64,000 bases of DNA from Diplonema japonicum (GCA_964019335.1 OZ025677.1:372001-436000), one strand, 5' to 3'. Counted from the first letter of the stretch, positions 21,049 through 32,645 are shown. The notes: a model not told the origin generated them from the letters alone. A program made the numbers and translations.

Positions 21049-24000
21049 TTATCTACCTCTTTCGCCATCTTCGTCTGGGCAACCGAAATCATTGGCCTTT
21101 AGAGGACACCCTGGACTCCACTTGTTCGCTGCTTCGACGTCTACCCACTCTAGCTTGTAATGATCCTCGTCACATTTCATCTCCGGGCGGTACAACTCCA
21201 ATGCCTCAGAGGAGTCGGGGCACATCGCACCCAGCAAGACATCTGCCTTAGGAATCAACACGTTATTGTCAAAGTGTACACCATCTGACGTATAAGCACC
21301 TCCCTGCTTCGTGATCCCTACCGTGTCAAGCAGCCCCACACCCGTACACACCGACACCAGCTCGACCACTTGTCTAAAAATCTGCACTTTATCCGCGACA
21401 AAGCACGTCCTGCACCACAGATCGTGCTCGCACTTCTCGGGGTGAAAATAGTGCAAGCTGAGTAACGCCATCTTCGCTCCCGGCTGTAGAAGCGACTTTA
21501 TGCGCAGCACCTTCTCCTTCAGCCCGTCGTAAAACACTGAAGGGGAGCAGAAGTGGATTCCGAAGTCCCACAACCCGAAACTCATCGTCACGATCAACGC
21601 TTCATTGCGCAGGTACTGCATGTGCTCCTCCTTCAGCGCGGGCACAGGGGCCCTCGTCGAGAAGATGTCCAGTTGGCGGGAATCCGAGTCGTATCGCGAC
21701 AGCAGAGGGTCCGAGCTGTGCAAAGCTGACAGCAGGTATAACTCCAGCTGGTCACCGATTGAGTCGCCGATAGATAGGTATGGTTTCGCTGTGAGGCAGC
21801 GAACGATAGCCTCGTGCCCCCAGTGCTTCAGACGACATTTCTCGGGGATCCACCTCCCGCTCACGAGCTTGCCTGGGTAGATTTCCTTGTTGGTGGTGCA
21901 CACGGGGAGCTTCTCAGTCTCGTCGACCGTTTCAGGGCATCCAAACTCATTACTGTTCGGGCATTTCTCGGCCCGGTTCATCACCTCTGAGTTGGCCTGC
22001 CACTCCGAGAAGTACCGCTGTTCATCGCACTCGATGGGCGGCTCCCAAAGCCCCAGGCTGTCCTTTTCATCACCGCACATTGCGTTCAGGACGACGTCCA
22101 CCTTTGGAGACATGACGTTGTCACCCCAGTGCACACCGTCGCTTGTGTACTTTGTCCCTGCCTCGGTGATAGGCACGTGGTCGATCATCCCCACACCTGT
22201 GCATGCAGCCACAAGTTGAACGGCCTGCCGGAAAACCTTCACCCGCGATTCCTTGTTGCATGTCCTACACCATTCTTCATGATCGCACTTCTCAGGGTGG
22301 AAGGCCTGCAGGTTGAGCAGTGCGACCTTGGCACCTTGCTGTTTCAAGGAGTTGATCTTTAACACCTTTTCCTTCATAGACTCATAGAACACAACTGGGC
22401 TGCAGAAATGGACACCGAAGTCCCACATTCCAAGAGAAATCACGACCATCATCGCTTCCTTTATGAGGTACTTGACATGGTTATCCGTCACCTTCGGCAG
22501 TGGGTATCTTGTGGACATCAGCTCCAGGTGGCGGGCGTTGGAGGTGTACCGCGTAAGGCTTGGGTCAACGGTGTGTATCCTGGCAAGGAGGTAATGCATG
22601 AACTGCTCGCCGATAGAGTCTCCAATAGAGAGGAAGGGCTTGTCGTTCAGGCAGCTTACGATCTTGTCTGCGGTGAAGTGCTGCAGGCGGCAGTTATTCG
22701 GGATCCACGCACCTGCACTGGAAAGCACTCCTGGGTACAGGCTGACGTGTTTCTGGCACTTCGGCTTTGCATTCTGCTGCGCCACGACTTGCTTGCGAGC
22801 CTCGATCTCCGCATGGCGCAGCTCGTACCTCTCAAGAGACTCGCCCTCATCGTTAATGCAGCCGAACTGGTTAGCATCCTCAGGACATCCTTCTCCCGCA
22901 TTGTGTGCGTCAGGCACCCGTGCCCACCTCAGGCCTGCGGCTTTCTCATCACAAACAAGAGCCGGGTACCACAGCCCCAGCCCTTCTCCTTCGCCACACA
23001 TTACATTTAGAACGAGGTTGGCCTTCGGCTCTATCACTTCACTAAAATAATGTGTGCCGTCAAAGGTGTACTTCTCACCTTGCGAAGAGATGCCCATGGG
23101 GTCGATCATCCCTACCCCTGTGCATGCAGAGACCAGCTGCACGGCCTCCCTGAAGACTGCTATCTTTTCCTTACTGTTGCACGCTCTGCACCAGTTTCCG
23201 ATTTCGCACTTCTCGGGGAAGAAATAATGTAAATTGTAGAGTGCTAAGGTGGCACCCCTCTTGAGCAGTGCACGGTATTTAAGAACCTTTTCTTTCAGAG
23301 CTTTGTAGAAGGTCATCGGGCCGCAGAAGTGGATTCCAAAGTCCCATAGCCCTGCAGAGATGACCACCATGCGGGCCTTGTTCATGAGGAACTTGATGTG
23401 CGGGTTGTCAACAGGGAAAGGAAACCTTGTGCTTCTCTCCTGAAGGTGGCGGACAGATGCGTTGTATCTGTTGATGTAGGTGTTGTTCTCCTTCATGATG
23501 TTGAAAAGATGCCAGAAGACCTGCTCGCCGAGCGAATCGCCAATAGAAAGGAAGGGCTTCTCCGTGAGGCATTGTACAACTTCGCTCTTGTTGAATTGCT
23601 TCAAACTACACTCGCTGGGAGACCACTTGCCAGCGGTGGGAAGCAGCTTCCCCGGATAAATACCTGCGTTGGTAGTGCACGGCTCTCTGTTGATGCTCTG
23701 CTTTATTTCGATCTCTGCCTCGACCATCAGCTCTTTTCTGAGCAGGAACCTGTCAGCGGCACGCCCATCATCGTACGGGCAGCCATACTCGTTTTCATAG
23801 TCGGGGCAGCCTTCGGGGAAGGACTTCGAAGCGGCCTCTGCGTTCCATTTGGCGATGTACGATGCTTCGTCGCATTTCATCTGCGGGTGCCACAGCTGCA
23901 TCTTGTTGCACATCGTATTCATCAGAACATCTGTCTTTGGTATCAACACCTCTGGCATGTAGTGCACGCCGTCAGGACTCGCCTTCTTGCCTTGCTTTGT

Positions 24001-24711
24001 GATCGGTGTCATGTCTAGTATTCCGACACCTGTGCATGCCGATGCCTGCTGAATCACTTCACGGTAAATAGAGGCTCGCTCAGGGGTGACGCAGGTCCGG
24101 CACCATGTCCCTTCGTGACAGTTCTCGGGGTGGAAGTGCTGCAGATTGAGAATCGCCAAGGTGGCTGACGGCTTCGCTTTCTTTTTTATGTCCTTGATGT
24201 GGTCCATCAGCCCGTCGAAAAAGGCTTCGGGTCCGCAGAAGTGCACACCAAAGTCCCACAACCCGAAGGACATCATGACGAACTCTGCTTTAGTCGACAG
24301 GTAGCGCATCAAAGGGCTGTCGTTGGGGGGGAGCTTGGCACGCGTACTGACGACTTCGAGGTGTCTAACCGAGCTGTTGTCGTTGGTTAACGTACTGTGG
24401 CGATTCTTCACTGAGGCCATGATGTGCCCTACTATCTGCTTGCCCACTCCGTCCCCTATGGACAGGAGGGGGACAAAGCTTGAGCACCGCAAGATCTCTT
24501 CATCTGTGAAATGCTTCAGAATGCACTTCTTTGGCGCCCAACTGCCGTTATTCAAATGCAACTTGCCAGGGTACAGTTCCAATCGGTTCATACACAGGTC
24601 TGCATATGGGTCTAAAAACTTCTCAATGTGCAAGCTGTCAGACAGGTTGTACACAGCAAACAGAAGCGCCATCCCTAGGATGATCATCCTATTCTGATGA
24701 CTGTCGCCCAT
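21049..24711 (-). CDS. Four-repeat SGNH/PC-esterase-like type II membrane protein
   Basis: 1220 aa from the ATG at 24711, 16 nt after a CACAACAG acceptor. One N-terminal membrane helix (residues about 10-24) is followed by four homologous domains of about 290 residues, starting near 45, 350, 655 and 945. Each has LYPGKL/IYPGK, a Cys, the LSIGDS block, the WDFGIHFC block and a DGVH block, matching the GDS and Asp-x-x-His signature of PC-esterase (TBL/NXPE-like) acyl-transferases and esterases. These act on O-acetyl or related acyl groups of glycans in the secretory pathway. Domain 1 reads LSIGDG, losing the catalytic Ser, so it is probably inactive. Domains 2-4 keep GDS. The single-domain relative at 41885-42961 shares the same motifs. 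The substrate is unknown. Confidence 0.8.
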   Translation of the reverse strand: MGDSHQNRMIILGMALLFAVYNLSDSLHIEKFLDPYADLCMNRLELYPGKLHLNNGSWAPKKCILKHFTDEEILRCSSFVPLLSIGDGVGKQIVGHIMASVKNRHSTLTNDNSSVRHLEVVSTRAKLPPNDSPLMRYLSTKAEFVMMSFGLWDFGVHFCGPEAFFDGLMDHIKDIKKKAKPSATLAILNLQHFHPENCHEGTWCRTCVTPERASIYREVIQQASACTGVGILDMTPITKQGKKASPDGVHYMPEVLIPKTDVLMNTMCNKMQLWHPQMKCDEASYIAKWNAEAASKSFPEGCPDYENEYGCPYDDGRAADRFLLRKELMVEAEIEIKQSINREPCTTNAGIYPGKLLPTAGKWSPSECSLKQFNKSEVVQCLTEKPFLSIGDSLGEQVFWHLFNIMKENNTYINRYNASVRHLQERSTRFPFPVDNPHIKFLMNKARMVVISAGLWDFGIHFCGPMTFYKALKEKVLKYRALLKRGATLALYNLHYFFPEKCEIGNWCRACNSKEKIAVFREAVQLVSACTGVGMIDPMGISSQGEKYTFDGTHYFSEVIEPKANLVLNVMCGEGEGLGLWYPALVCDEKAAGLRWARVPDAHNAGEGCPEDANQFGCINDEGESLERYELRHAEIEARKQVVAQQNAKPKCQKHVSLYPGVLSSAGAWIPNNCRLQHFTADKIVSCLNDKPFLSIGDSIGEQFMHYLLARIHTVDPSLTRYTSNARHLELMSTRYPLPKVTDNHVKYLIKEAMMVVISLGMWDFGVHFCSPVVFYESMKEKVLKINSLKQQGAKVALLNLQAFHPEKCDHEEWCRTCNKESRVKVFRQAVQLVAACTGVGMIDHVPITEAGTKYTSDGVHWGDNVMSPKVDVVLNAMCGDEKDSLGLWEPPIECDEQRYFSEWQANSEVMNRAEKCPNSNEFGCPETVDETEKLPVCTTNKEIYPGKLVSGRWIPEKCRLKHWGHEAIVRCLTAKPYLSIGDSIGDQLELYLLSALHSSDPLLSRYDSDSRQLDIFSTRAPVPALKEEHMQYLRNEALIVTMSFGLWDFGIHFCSPSVFYDGLKEKVLRIKSLLQPGAKMALLSLHYFHPEKCEHDLWCRTCFVADKVQIFRQVVELVSVCTGVGLLDTVGITKQGGAYTSDGVHFDNNVLIPKADVLLGAMCPDSSEALELYRPEMKCDEDHYKLEWVDVEAANKWSPGCPLKANDFGCPDEDGERGR

Positions 24712-25881
24712 CGCTAACCCTTCCCACCTGTTGTGACATGTGTGACGCGTACGGAAGAAAACTGTGCATAACCACTTGAAGAGAAGGGGGCAGAAGATCA
24801 AGATGAGAGGGAAAAAAAAAGATCTCGACATTAGCACAACGGGTGTACGCTACGTAGCTCAAGCCAACTGTCTACTGGAAGAAATGAAAAGGAAGACAAA
24901 GAGGAACCAAGAAAAAAAGAGATGAGATGAAGGAGGTTCCTGTTTTGGAACGTCCCCCTTTACGTCTCCACAAGAAAAAGAAAAAAAGAGAAAACAAAAA
25001 AAAAGTTGTCTCGATTTTAGTGGTGCCATGCAGTATGTGACACAGCGGCCACCCTTGTGAAACTTCGCCCCGAAGCCTCCCAAGTCCCCTGTGGTCCCGT
25101 AGAAAGTAAAAGTGGAGAGGTAAAGAAAGCTTGGAAATTGAAATAGGGAGAGGGGCCACAGAAGCAATTAAACACCAACTGGAGAGTTGTGGGAGGCTTG
25201 CTTCACTGGCACGATGCCGCGGGGAGGCTACTTGCCTGACCTGGTGAAGCCACCTCCTTGTTCGATGTAATGGGATAAGGGACTCTCCGTTGAGGGCGAT
25301 GCTAACTGGCGCCACGCGTAGGGTGGGCTCTCCACCCCCGTCCAGGTTTCCCCACGTGTACGGCTTTAGAACGAGAGTTTCCCTTTCGCTTGTGTTTCTC
25401 CAAACCACAATTACCAGGAACCACCACAGGGAGGTTGGAAACATTGGTCCCCTAAAAAAAGGAACTGACGGGTAAAAACCAGAAGCATATAATCCCGTAA
25501 ACACCTTGTCAGCGTTCCTTTTGTTTAGACAAGTCAAAAGACTCGTTTCTTGCAAAAAAAAAAAAAAAAAAAAAAAAAGAAAACGTGCTTAGAACCTTTT
25601 GCATGAACAAAGCGGAAAGAAATTGCCCACACCTGCGCATGTGACTGTGAGTAACCGTGTTTTCTTTTCTGATTTAATTTCTTCTAGGTTTTGAAACCCC
25701 GCAAACGACGCGTTTCAAAATTTGAAAAATTCTCAAACGTTAATAACCTAGCAGACGTTGCAATGCGGTTTCCTGAAGGTAAAGAAAAGTGGAAAACCAA
25801 CAAGAACACGAAAACACACTGATGCGCACACAGATCTCAAAAGACGCGTCATCCCGAGTAGCCCCATAAACACTGCGCCTC
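24712..25881. other. Intergenic, mostly without a supported gene
   Basis: Holds one weak candidate small gene (listed next), an A run at 25554-25578 and AT-rich DNA. Nothing else is recognised. Confidence 0.5.
24872..25444 (-). CDS. Doubtful small membrane protein
   Basis: The ATG at 25444 lies 7 nt after a CCTTTTTTTAG acceptor-like site and begins MFPTSLWWFLVIVVW, a hydrophobic stretch. About the first 65 codons look protein-like. The rest becomes hydrophobic low-complexity sequence, so an unseen intron or a shorter product is possible. No family is recognised and the neighbours give no hint. Confidence 0.25.
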   Translation of the reverse strand: MFPTSLWWFLVIVVWRNTSERETLVLKPYTWGNLDGGGEPTLRVAPVSIALNGESLIPLHRTRRWLHQVRQVASPRHRASEASLPQLSSWCLIASVAPLPISISKLSLPLHFYFLRDHRGLGRLRGEVSQGWPLCHILHGTTKIETTFFLFSLFFFFLWRRKGGRSKTGTSFISSLFFLVPLCLPFHFFQ

Positions 25882-28800
25882 TTATTTTCCGAACTTGCCC
25901 CCCTTTCCTCCTTTACCTTTACCTCTACCTTTACCGTTGCCCTTCCCTTTTCCTTTTCCTTTTCCTTTACGGAAACTCTGCGGGTTCTCAAGGATCTCTT
26001 CTGCCTCTTCTACCGATGGCAAAGGTACGTCATCTGTAAGTTTAGTATTTTTTGCATGATGTATAATGCTAGCATACCGTGGTATCCACAGGCGTCTGAC
26101 CGGCTGATCGCATCGCGCAGCCTCTTAGCCATTTCGTTGAAGGCGACCGGGCGTGCACCGATGTTTGCAAGGAACCCCGGCCACTCATCCTTCAAGGCCT
26201 CCTCCACGGACCCGATCTCCTTGATGAGCGCATCTGTCATGTCGCTTGTGGGGAACCCCATGCGGGTGTCGTAGCTAGTCTTCATTGCATCGTACGAACC
26301 GCCGTCGGGCCTTACCAGTTTACAAAAAAAGATCTGAAACATGACCAGCTTGCACGATGTCAGGTTAGCTCTGAAGGACTGCTTCATGAGATCAAAGTCA
26401 TGCCCAGGGGCGTCGGGGACTACTGCCCTCGCAGCGAACAGCTTGCTTTTCTTGAGCGACCACCTGACGTGCCTGCTGAACAGCTCCTGAAGGAAGGCAC
26501 TCTTCAAGTCGGTCCATGTATACTCAGTGCTGACGGATAGGAGACACAGCAGCGTGCCCAAATCAGGGGTGATGCTCTTATGCCGCTCTTGCGTGTGGTC
26601 GATGAACCTCGCTATCGACCTCTCGACATGGAACTGCAGCTCATCGTACGTATCGCAGCAGTAGAGCATCAGCCTGTGGACGGCACAGTAGCCTTGCAAA
26701 GCCTTTACTGATGCGTGCAGCTGCCCCTTCATCACCTCGACCACAAGGTTGTTCATGATCTGCGGCAGTGCAATGAGTATCCCGCTCACCTGATCAGATA
26801 GCGCACTCTGTGCACATAACGTACTGGAGACAACTGGCACAGGGGGGTCAAACCCGCCCTCGATGTCTACAGCGATGGTTGCTTTGTTGAAGGCTATCCC
26901 TGGTGCGAGGGCGTTGGTTCCCTTGTACTTTGGTACTACAAAAGCGACACCCAAGTCTTCACCATTAAGGTAGTAACTGATGGTCCTGTCGGTAGCATTC
27001 CACAAGGTGCCCACCACGTCGCCAGGCTTGATAGGCGGTCCGTATGGTTCGCGCCCGGCATTGTGGACTTTGTGCCCAACAGTGGAGTAGCAGAACCCAC
27101 ATTTATCCACGCCAAGGTTTACATCACCATCGTTAGTGACCCACCCTATCTTCACAGCACCATGCGCGGCCTTGTTCCCCCCCACTTTGAAGCCTTCTAT
27201 CTCGGCGTAGTCCAGTACCTGAACCTGGTAGTAGTGGCACTCCGAGGCATACATCTCGCCGCCCTTGATGCCTACCCACGCTGTCGACTTGAACACATCA
27301 CCGGGAACATCGATCTTCCGGAGAAACTTCTTACCCTGGCCCTCCAGATCCCCACCTCCGATCATCCATTGAACCTTTGCAACTGAAGTTCTAATGTCCT
27401 TAGACAACTCTGCAAACATCGTGTCCATGTGTATCATGGAGCGCTGGGCGTGCAGGTGATTGATGTACAATGGTATCCAGTGTGTGAACTTCTCCTTCCA
27501 CACACCGAGACGGACACCCTCAGTGTAAGCTGTGAAGCTGATAGGGTCAAATTGACACGAGAAAACAGGTCTGTCATTGGCAGCTTTGGCTGAGTTGACA
27601 CCAATGCCCAAAACATCCTCATCCCACGCTGCCTTCGTGGTGAAGCACTTCAGATGCTGCGCTTCCCAAAACTGGGCATTCTGGTACAAAGGTTCCCACT
27701 TCTTGCACACCTGTGCCATGTACCTTCTCTCCCTGTTCCTTGGAAGCCATTCCATAATACGCAGTATGATATCCTCAGGAGCATCTGTGATGAGGGGAGA
27801 GGGCTTGGACCCCGCAGCCATTTTCTCGTCTTTAAGACTGATCATGACACGCTTCACACCTTCCAAGGCGTCCTTGTCACCCTCGGCAGCCTCAAGCAGC
27901 TCTTTATGGAAGTTGTTTAATGCATAGGTGGGCGCATCGTCGCACTCCAACACACTTGGCAGCTCAGGGAACGTGTTCACACCGGCTGAGTGGCCACAGG
28001 AGTCGCATTCGTAGCCTACTCTTCTACGAATGTACCACGTCCGCTTGTCATAACTGGACTGCAGCGTCATGTAGCTGTCTCTGCCATTGTGGCAAACCTC
28101 CTTAAAGCACACATCGACATAAGGGAGTAAATCTACCGAAGGAGTGCACGCGGTCACATGTAGGAGCCCAGGTTCATGTCCCTTGAGCCTTACAGTAAAG
28201 TTGGTCGGCTTGTCACCTATCTCTTCGGCACGTAAGGAGCCCGTTCCTAAGGTTATCGTTTTCGCGTCCTCGATCTCAACCATCAGCACGAACTTGACAG
28301 TTGTCACAGCGTTCTTACCAACACCAAGATCGATGTCCAGCCACTGATCCCAGTGCACTGTGACTTCCGAATCGCCCTCGGCTACGTTCATATGCGATAT
28401 CTTTGTGGTTTCGATACCCCAGGTTGTTTCAACCTGGACAAAAGGTTTGCATTTCTGTTCCTTAGTGTGCCTGTAGGCGATGTGTTCGTATCCCTTCAGC
28501 AGGTCGATTCTGACAGCACTGGACACCAGCACTGTGCACAACTTCTTGCGGCTGGTGAGGTACTTCTTGGCGAAAGCTTGGCGCTTTATTGTAACAGTCT
28601 CGTCATCTGTCAGGCACCCGTCTTCCTTGTAGGCGTTGTAGTACTGTTCCAACTTTGCGCAGTCGGCAAGGTGCATGGATGTCCACTTTGGGTTATATCT
28701 CCCGTAACCATCGCAGTGTGAGGAAGTACACCAGCCAGCTCCTGACGGTGTGTGTTTGCACCTGCTAAAAGGATCCCACTTCCAGTCTCTCCACGTGCTG

Positions 28801-30449
28801 ACGCATCTATGATGGAGCATGACCTCCCAGAAAGGCTCTGAACTCCATTGCTTGATTACGATTTCCAATTTAGGAGAAGGGTCTGCGAACCCGATATATG
28901 TGCTTCCCGACACCATATCGACGGTCATGTTGGTGGGCATCATGCTGTACATCTGGATAGGGTGCTGACGGGTAGCCCTGTCCCACAGAACGTCGCACAC
29001 CTTAGCAGGGTCGGCGGCAGGAATTGTGAATATAGCGCTGCAGTTATAAAGCATGCAATACACCCATGCACCGCGCACGTCGATTCGGTGAACTGCCACT
29101 GTCTTGAAGTCATCAGACACCGGGGTCAGCAGCACGCTCCCCACAGCCACGTCTCTTATATTCGTCACATCATAAATAAGGATTCCTCTGCTCGTTGCTA
29201 CGTACAATCTTGCTACGCCCTGATACGGCATAAAGGCAATATCATTGTAGTGAACAGAAGAGTCGTACGGGTTATACATCTGACACTCGTCAGGCAGCAG
29301 TACGGGACTAGTAGGGTCCTCCAGATCGTACACACCAATACTGTCCTGCATGATGATGTAGAACAGGCCCTGTTGAGGGGAGATAATTATCTTATTTTTC
29401 TCCCAATGGTTGTGCAGGCTGCTCACGATGCCCACCTGGTTTGGCGCGCTTGGATCAGAGATATCATAGATCCTCAGTCCCGTGGGGGAGAAAGCGTACA
29501 GGAACTCTTTGTAAAAACAAATGGTATTCTCGGGGCTCACACCAGACTTCTTCGTCTTTATCTTGATGTTTCCGATCTCTTCAGGTGCCAAGGGGTTCAA
29601 ACAGCTCACGATTTTGATGGTTCTGCCAATGTCAATGTAGACCTCGTTGGCAGACTTGCAGTACACACCAGTCACCTCTCCGCTTTGGAATGAGAAGTAG
29701 GAGATCTCTTTGGGATCCTGGTCGGGCCTGCTAGTGTCGAACAACCGCATTCCATTGTTTTCAACAGTGAATAAAACTCCAGAGTGCAATGCTAGGTGTT
29801 TTATGTGGTTGGGAAGTGCAAAGCTTGTGATGGACTGCTCAGCCATGGGACGGAAGGTAGCTAGGCGCGAGTATGACCTATCTTCCCCCGTGTAGAAGAA
29901 GCTTTGAAGCTGTCGTAGAATTGCCTGGACACCGTACGCAGAGGACCAGCCGGTGAAGGGTGTGAGCATGACCTTGTCGACGTCGCCCTCCTGCAACATG
30001 TCAACACATATGTAGTACTTTTTACCAGCGTAGGGAAAGACATTGGGGTGCTTTACATCAGAACCAAGGATTGTGACAGTTGGTGGGTATGCAGGGTAAG
30101 TAGGGGGGAAGCTCAGCTCCAAGTGCAAGACGCCTTTCCCCGTGACACCACCAGGGGCCGCCACGTTGCAGTGCCAGCAAAGCAAGTTGTCATCGACTAT
30201 GTCTGCTGAAACACCCCACGACGGGTCAGCCTTCACGATCGCAAGCTCTCTCATCAGCCGCCTGGCCGCGGAATGTGTCACGACACCCCTCCCAGCACGC
30301 GCTGCCGCTCTTCGGCTCAATTTGTAATTCTCACTGTTCTCCCAGCGCTTCATACAGGCCCTGGTTTGATGTTCATGTTTGGAGGCGAACCCCCGCATCT
30401 TCTCCTCCTCCTGTTCCACTTCATTTCCCTTATCCCCGTCGCCAGGCAT
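25882..30449 (-). CDS. Ubiquitin E2 / LVIVD / F-box / SPRY fusion protein (two exons)
   Basis: Exons 30449-26078 and 26033-25882 give 1507 aa; the start is 2 nt after a CTCTACAG acceptor. Residues about 60-185 form a ubiquitin-conjugating (UBC) fold with FPPTYPAYPPTV, HPN (134-136) and a candidate active cysteine in YYICVDML (Cys148). Residues about 205-500 are LVIVD repeats. A Cys-rich middle region follows. The F-box is near 890-930 (PEDIILRIMEWLP) and an SPRY domain near 1050-1190 (WVGIKGG ... DRTISYYLNGEDLG). The tail encoded by exon 2 is a Gly/Lys repeat. E2s carry activated ubiquitin, F-boxes dock on Skp1 of SCF ligases, and SPRY and propeller domains bind substrates. A self-contained ubiquitin-transfer module is inferred. 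Confidence 0.8.
26034..26077 (-). other. 44-nt intron with TACTAAAC branch site
   Basis: Donor GTATGC, branch-like TACTAAAC, acceptor TTACAG, phase 1. Exon 2 restores an open frame encoding an acidic stretch and a GK-repeat tail ending at TAA 25884-25882. Confidence 0.85.
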
Positions 30450-31196
30450 ACCTGTAGAGGTGGTTTGCTTTGAAATTCAAAAAAAGAAAAAAGAAATAAG
30501 AGGGTGGAGCTATAAGCCAAAGATTTAAGTTTTAACTAGAAAAAAAAAAGAAAAAAACAGGCTGGCCACTGTAGGCGAACCATCTTTGGGTATTAATAAA
30601 AGAAGGAAGGCTTTTCAAGGAGTCACACGAACCCCTTTCTTGCTGTTGCCCACCGAACTAAAAGAGAATATAATCTGAAGGCGGTGAAGGACCTGAAAGG
30701 GCACGGGTAAGATACACCACGTTTCTTGAGTCCTTGCCTTGTCGTGCTTTCAAATAGGCAACAACCTATTGCCACCAGTGGCACTATGCCGGGGGGGGGG
30801 CAATAGGTGTAACTGCAAGTTGGGGAATTGCTTTAAATACGCACGCCTACCTTGTTGTCTCAAGGGGATGGGATACAGAAATCTCTGCATTCTCACGACA
30901 CACAATGAATGTGGAGTTTGGACACTAGGTAGCTGTCAAACAGTAAAGATAAAGGCAAGGGAAGAAACAAAAAAAAAAACAAAAAAAGAACCTTTCAGAC
31001 AGGCCACGATAAAACAAATACACGAGCATAACTAACAAAAAAAATCGTTTTCGTTGTGTTGTAAAAATTAAAGAAGAAGAAAAAAACAAAGGAGGCTAAA
31101 AAAAAAAAAGAAAAAAAAAGATGTTACTTCTTTTTATCTCCATGTTATCCCCCACCACATGGCAAATAAAAAAAAAGAAAAAGGTGCAGCAGAATC
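30450..31196. other. Intergenic, no gene seen
   Basis: The 5' flank of the E2/F-box gene and 3' flank of the P450 gene. AT-rich with A tracts; a mixed block at 30580-30960 has no recognisable content. Confidence 0.55.
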
Positions 31197-32645
31197 TCAA
31201 ATTCTCCTCTCAGCATGGACCTGCAGACCACCTTCACCAAGCTGGTAGGTGATAGTGATGAGGGGCTTGGGAGTGAAGCCTTTCTTAAGCCTGAAGGAAT
31301 ACTTCTCAGCCAGTGTTAGCAAAGCAACCTTAGCCTCAAGAAGCGCCATGTTCTTCCCAAGGCACAGACGAGGCCCCGCGTTGAAAGTGTTGTACGTATA
31401 GTCGTCGGGCAGGTCTCCTGACATCCACCTCTCGGGCTTGTACGTGTTGGGGTCGGGCCAGTAGTCAGGGTGGCGGTTCGTAACGTAAGGGGACCATGTC
31501 ACGTTGGCACCTTTGGGGACAACTGTACCTGAGGGGAAAACTACATCGTTGACTGTCATCTTCTCGTTCTCAGGGACAGATGGGTGCAACCTCAGTGCCT
31601 CGAGTACAACGGCAGTGCTGTACGGAGACTTCTCATCAATGTCGTCAAAGGTGAGTGCTTCGCTTGACCCGTTGAACACCTGCGCTGCCTCAGCATGGAG
31701 CTTCTCCTGACACTCTTCATTAAGGCTCAGGTAGTACACAGACGAGGTTAGTGCAGATCCCGTTGTATCTCTCCCAGCAAGCATGAAGTTCAGCAGGACA
31801 TCCCTTAGACACACACTGTTCCCCGTCTCCTTCGCATCCTCCATGAACAGCCCCGTCATTGTTGAGTCATTAGCACGTATGCCCCTGTCCTCATAATCCT
31901 GCAGTACGTCTCCAATGTACTTATCGACTATCTTCATGTTTTCACTGATGATCCGCTCACTGCCGATGTTCAGCATTCGTGTCAGCCGCCACCATGGGAG
32001 GAAGAACCTAGTAGGGATCTCCTTTTGGATGTGATCGAAGGCTGCTTGGAATGCAGCGTCTGCAGGGGACTTCTTCCTGTCGAAGGCAACCTCGTTGATG
32101 CAGTCGAAGGTGTATTTATAGAAGTGCTTCTGGATGTCGAAGGGCATATCGGTATCAGCATGCTTCGCGATCTCGTTGCACAAGGCGACAGCATGGACTC
32201 CGAAGACATCGGACATGCGCTCCCTTAGCTTCCTGCGGTTGAACATGTGCGAGGCTGTGACCCGCTGTTGCTTCCACTGTGCGCCATTAGAAACGAAGAT
32301 TCCCGTCCCGAGCAACTCCTCGAATTTGTCAGAAAGGTCCTTCTCGAAGTCGTGGAACCTGTCTAATAACAAGTGCTTGATGTCCTTTGGGTCTACGATG
32401 AATACACCACTGAGCCCACCAAAGTGCGCCCAGGCATACGGTTTCCATCCGTTGTTGTCCAGCTCCCTTACTTCATATTCTCCGCCTGACAGCTCCTTGC
32501 GCCATACAAATTCATAGATCAAGGACCAAGTCGTGCCCACAAACGGCAGGTACACAGAAGTAAGAGGCACCGTCGTTTTCAACGGCACCGCACGCATCCT
32601 GTACAGCAACACAGCCAGCACGCCCACTGCAACTAAGAACCACAT
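31197..32645 (-). CDS. Cytochrome P450 monooxygenase, ER-anchored
   Basis: 482 aa from the ATG at 32645, 20 nt after a TTTTTCAG acceptor. An N-terminal membrane anchor (MWFLVAVGVLAVLLY) is followed by a basic hinge. The P450 hallmarks are all present: the I-helix oxygen-binding AGRDTTGSA, the ExxR motif (EALRLHP), and the heme loop FNAGPRLCLGKN with axial Cys near residue 427. Overall it resembles the CYP4/CYP86/CYP94 clan of fatty-acid hydroxylases, but clan assignment by eye is tentative. The neighbour upstream is an acyl-CoA dehydrogenase, suggesting a lipid-related setting. Gene order in such arrays need not mean shared function. Confidence 0.9.
   Translation of the reverse strand: MWFLVAVGVLAVLLYRMRAVPLKTTVPLTSVYLPFVGTTWSLIYEFVWRKELSGGEYEVRELDNNGWKPYAWAHFGGLSGVFIVDPKDIKHLLLDRFHDFEKDLSDKFEELLGTGIFVSNGAQWKQQRVTASHMFNRRKLRERMSDVFGVHAVALCNEIAKHADTDMPFDIQKHFYKYTFDCINEVAFDRKKSPADAAFQAAFDHIQKEIPTRFFLPWWRLTRMLNIGSERIISENMKIVDKYIGDVLQDYEDRGIRANDSTMTGLFMEDAKETGNSVCLRDVLLNFMLAGRDTTGSALTSSVYYLSLNEECQEKLHAEAAQVFNGSSEALTFDDIDEKSPYSTAVVLEALRLHPSVPENEKMTVNDVVFPSGTVVPKGANVTWSPYVTNRHPDYWPDPNTYKPERWMSGDLPDDYTYNTFNAGPRLCLGKNMALLEAKVALLTLAEKYSFRLKKGFTPKPLITITYQLGEGGLQVHAERRI

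Noticed and set aside
25290-25475. Plus-strand 61-codon frame
   Set aside because: No homology or acceptor context; opposite to all host genes and antisense to the doubtful small frame.
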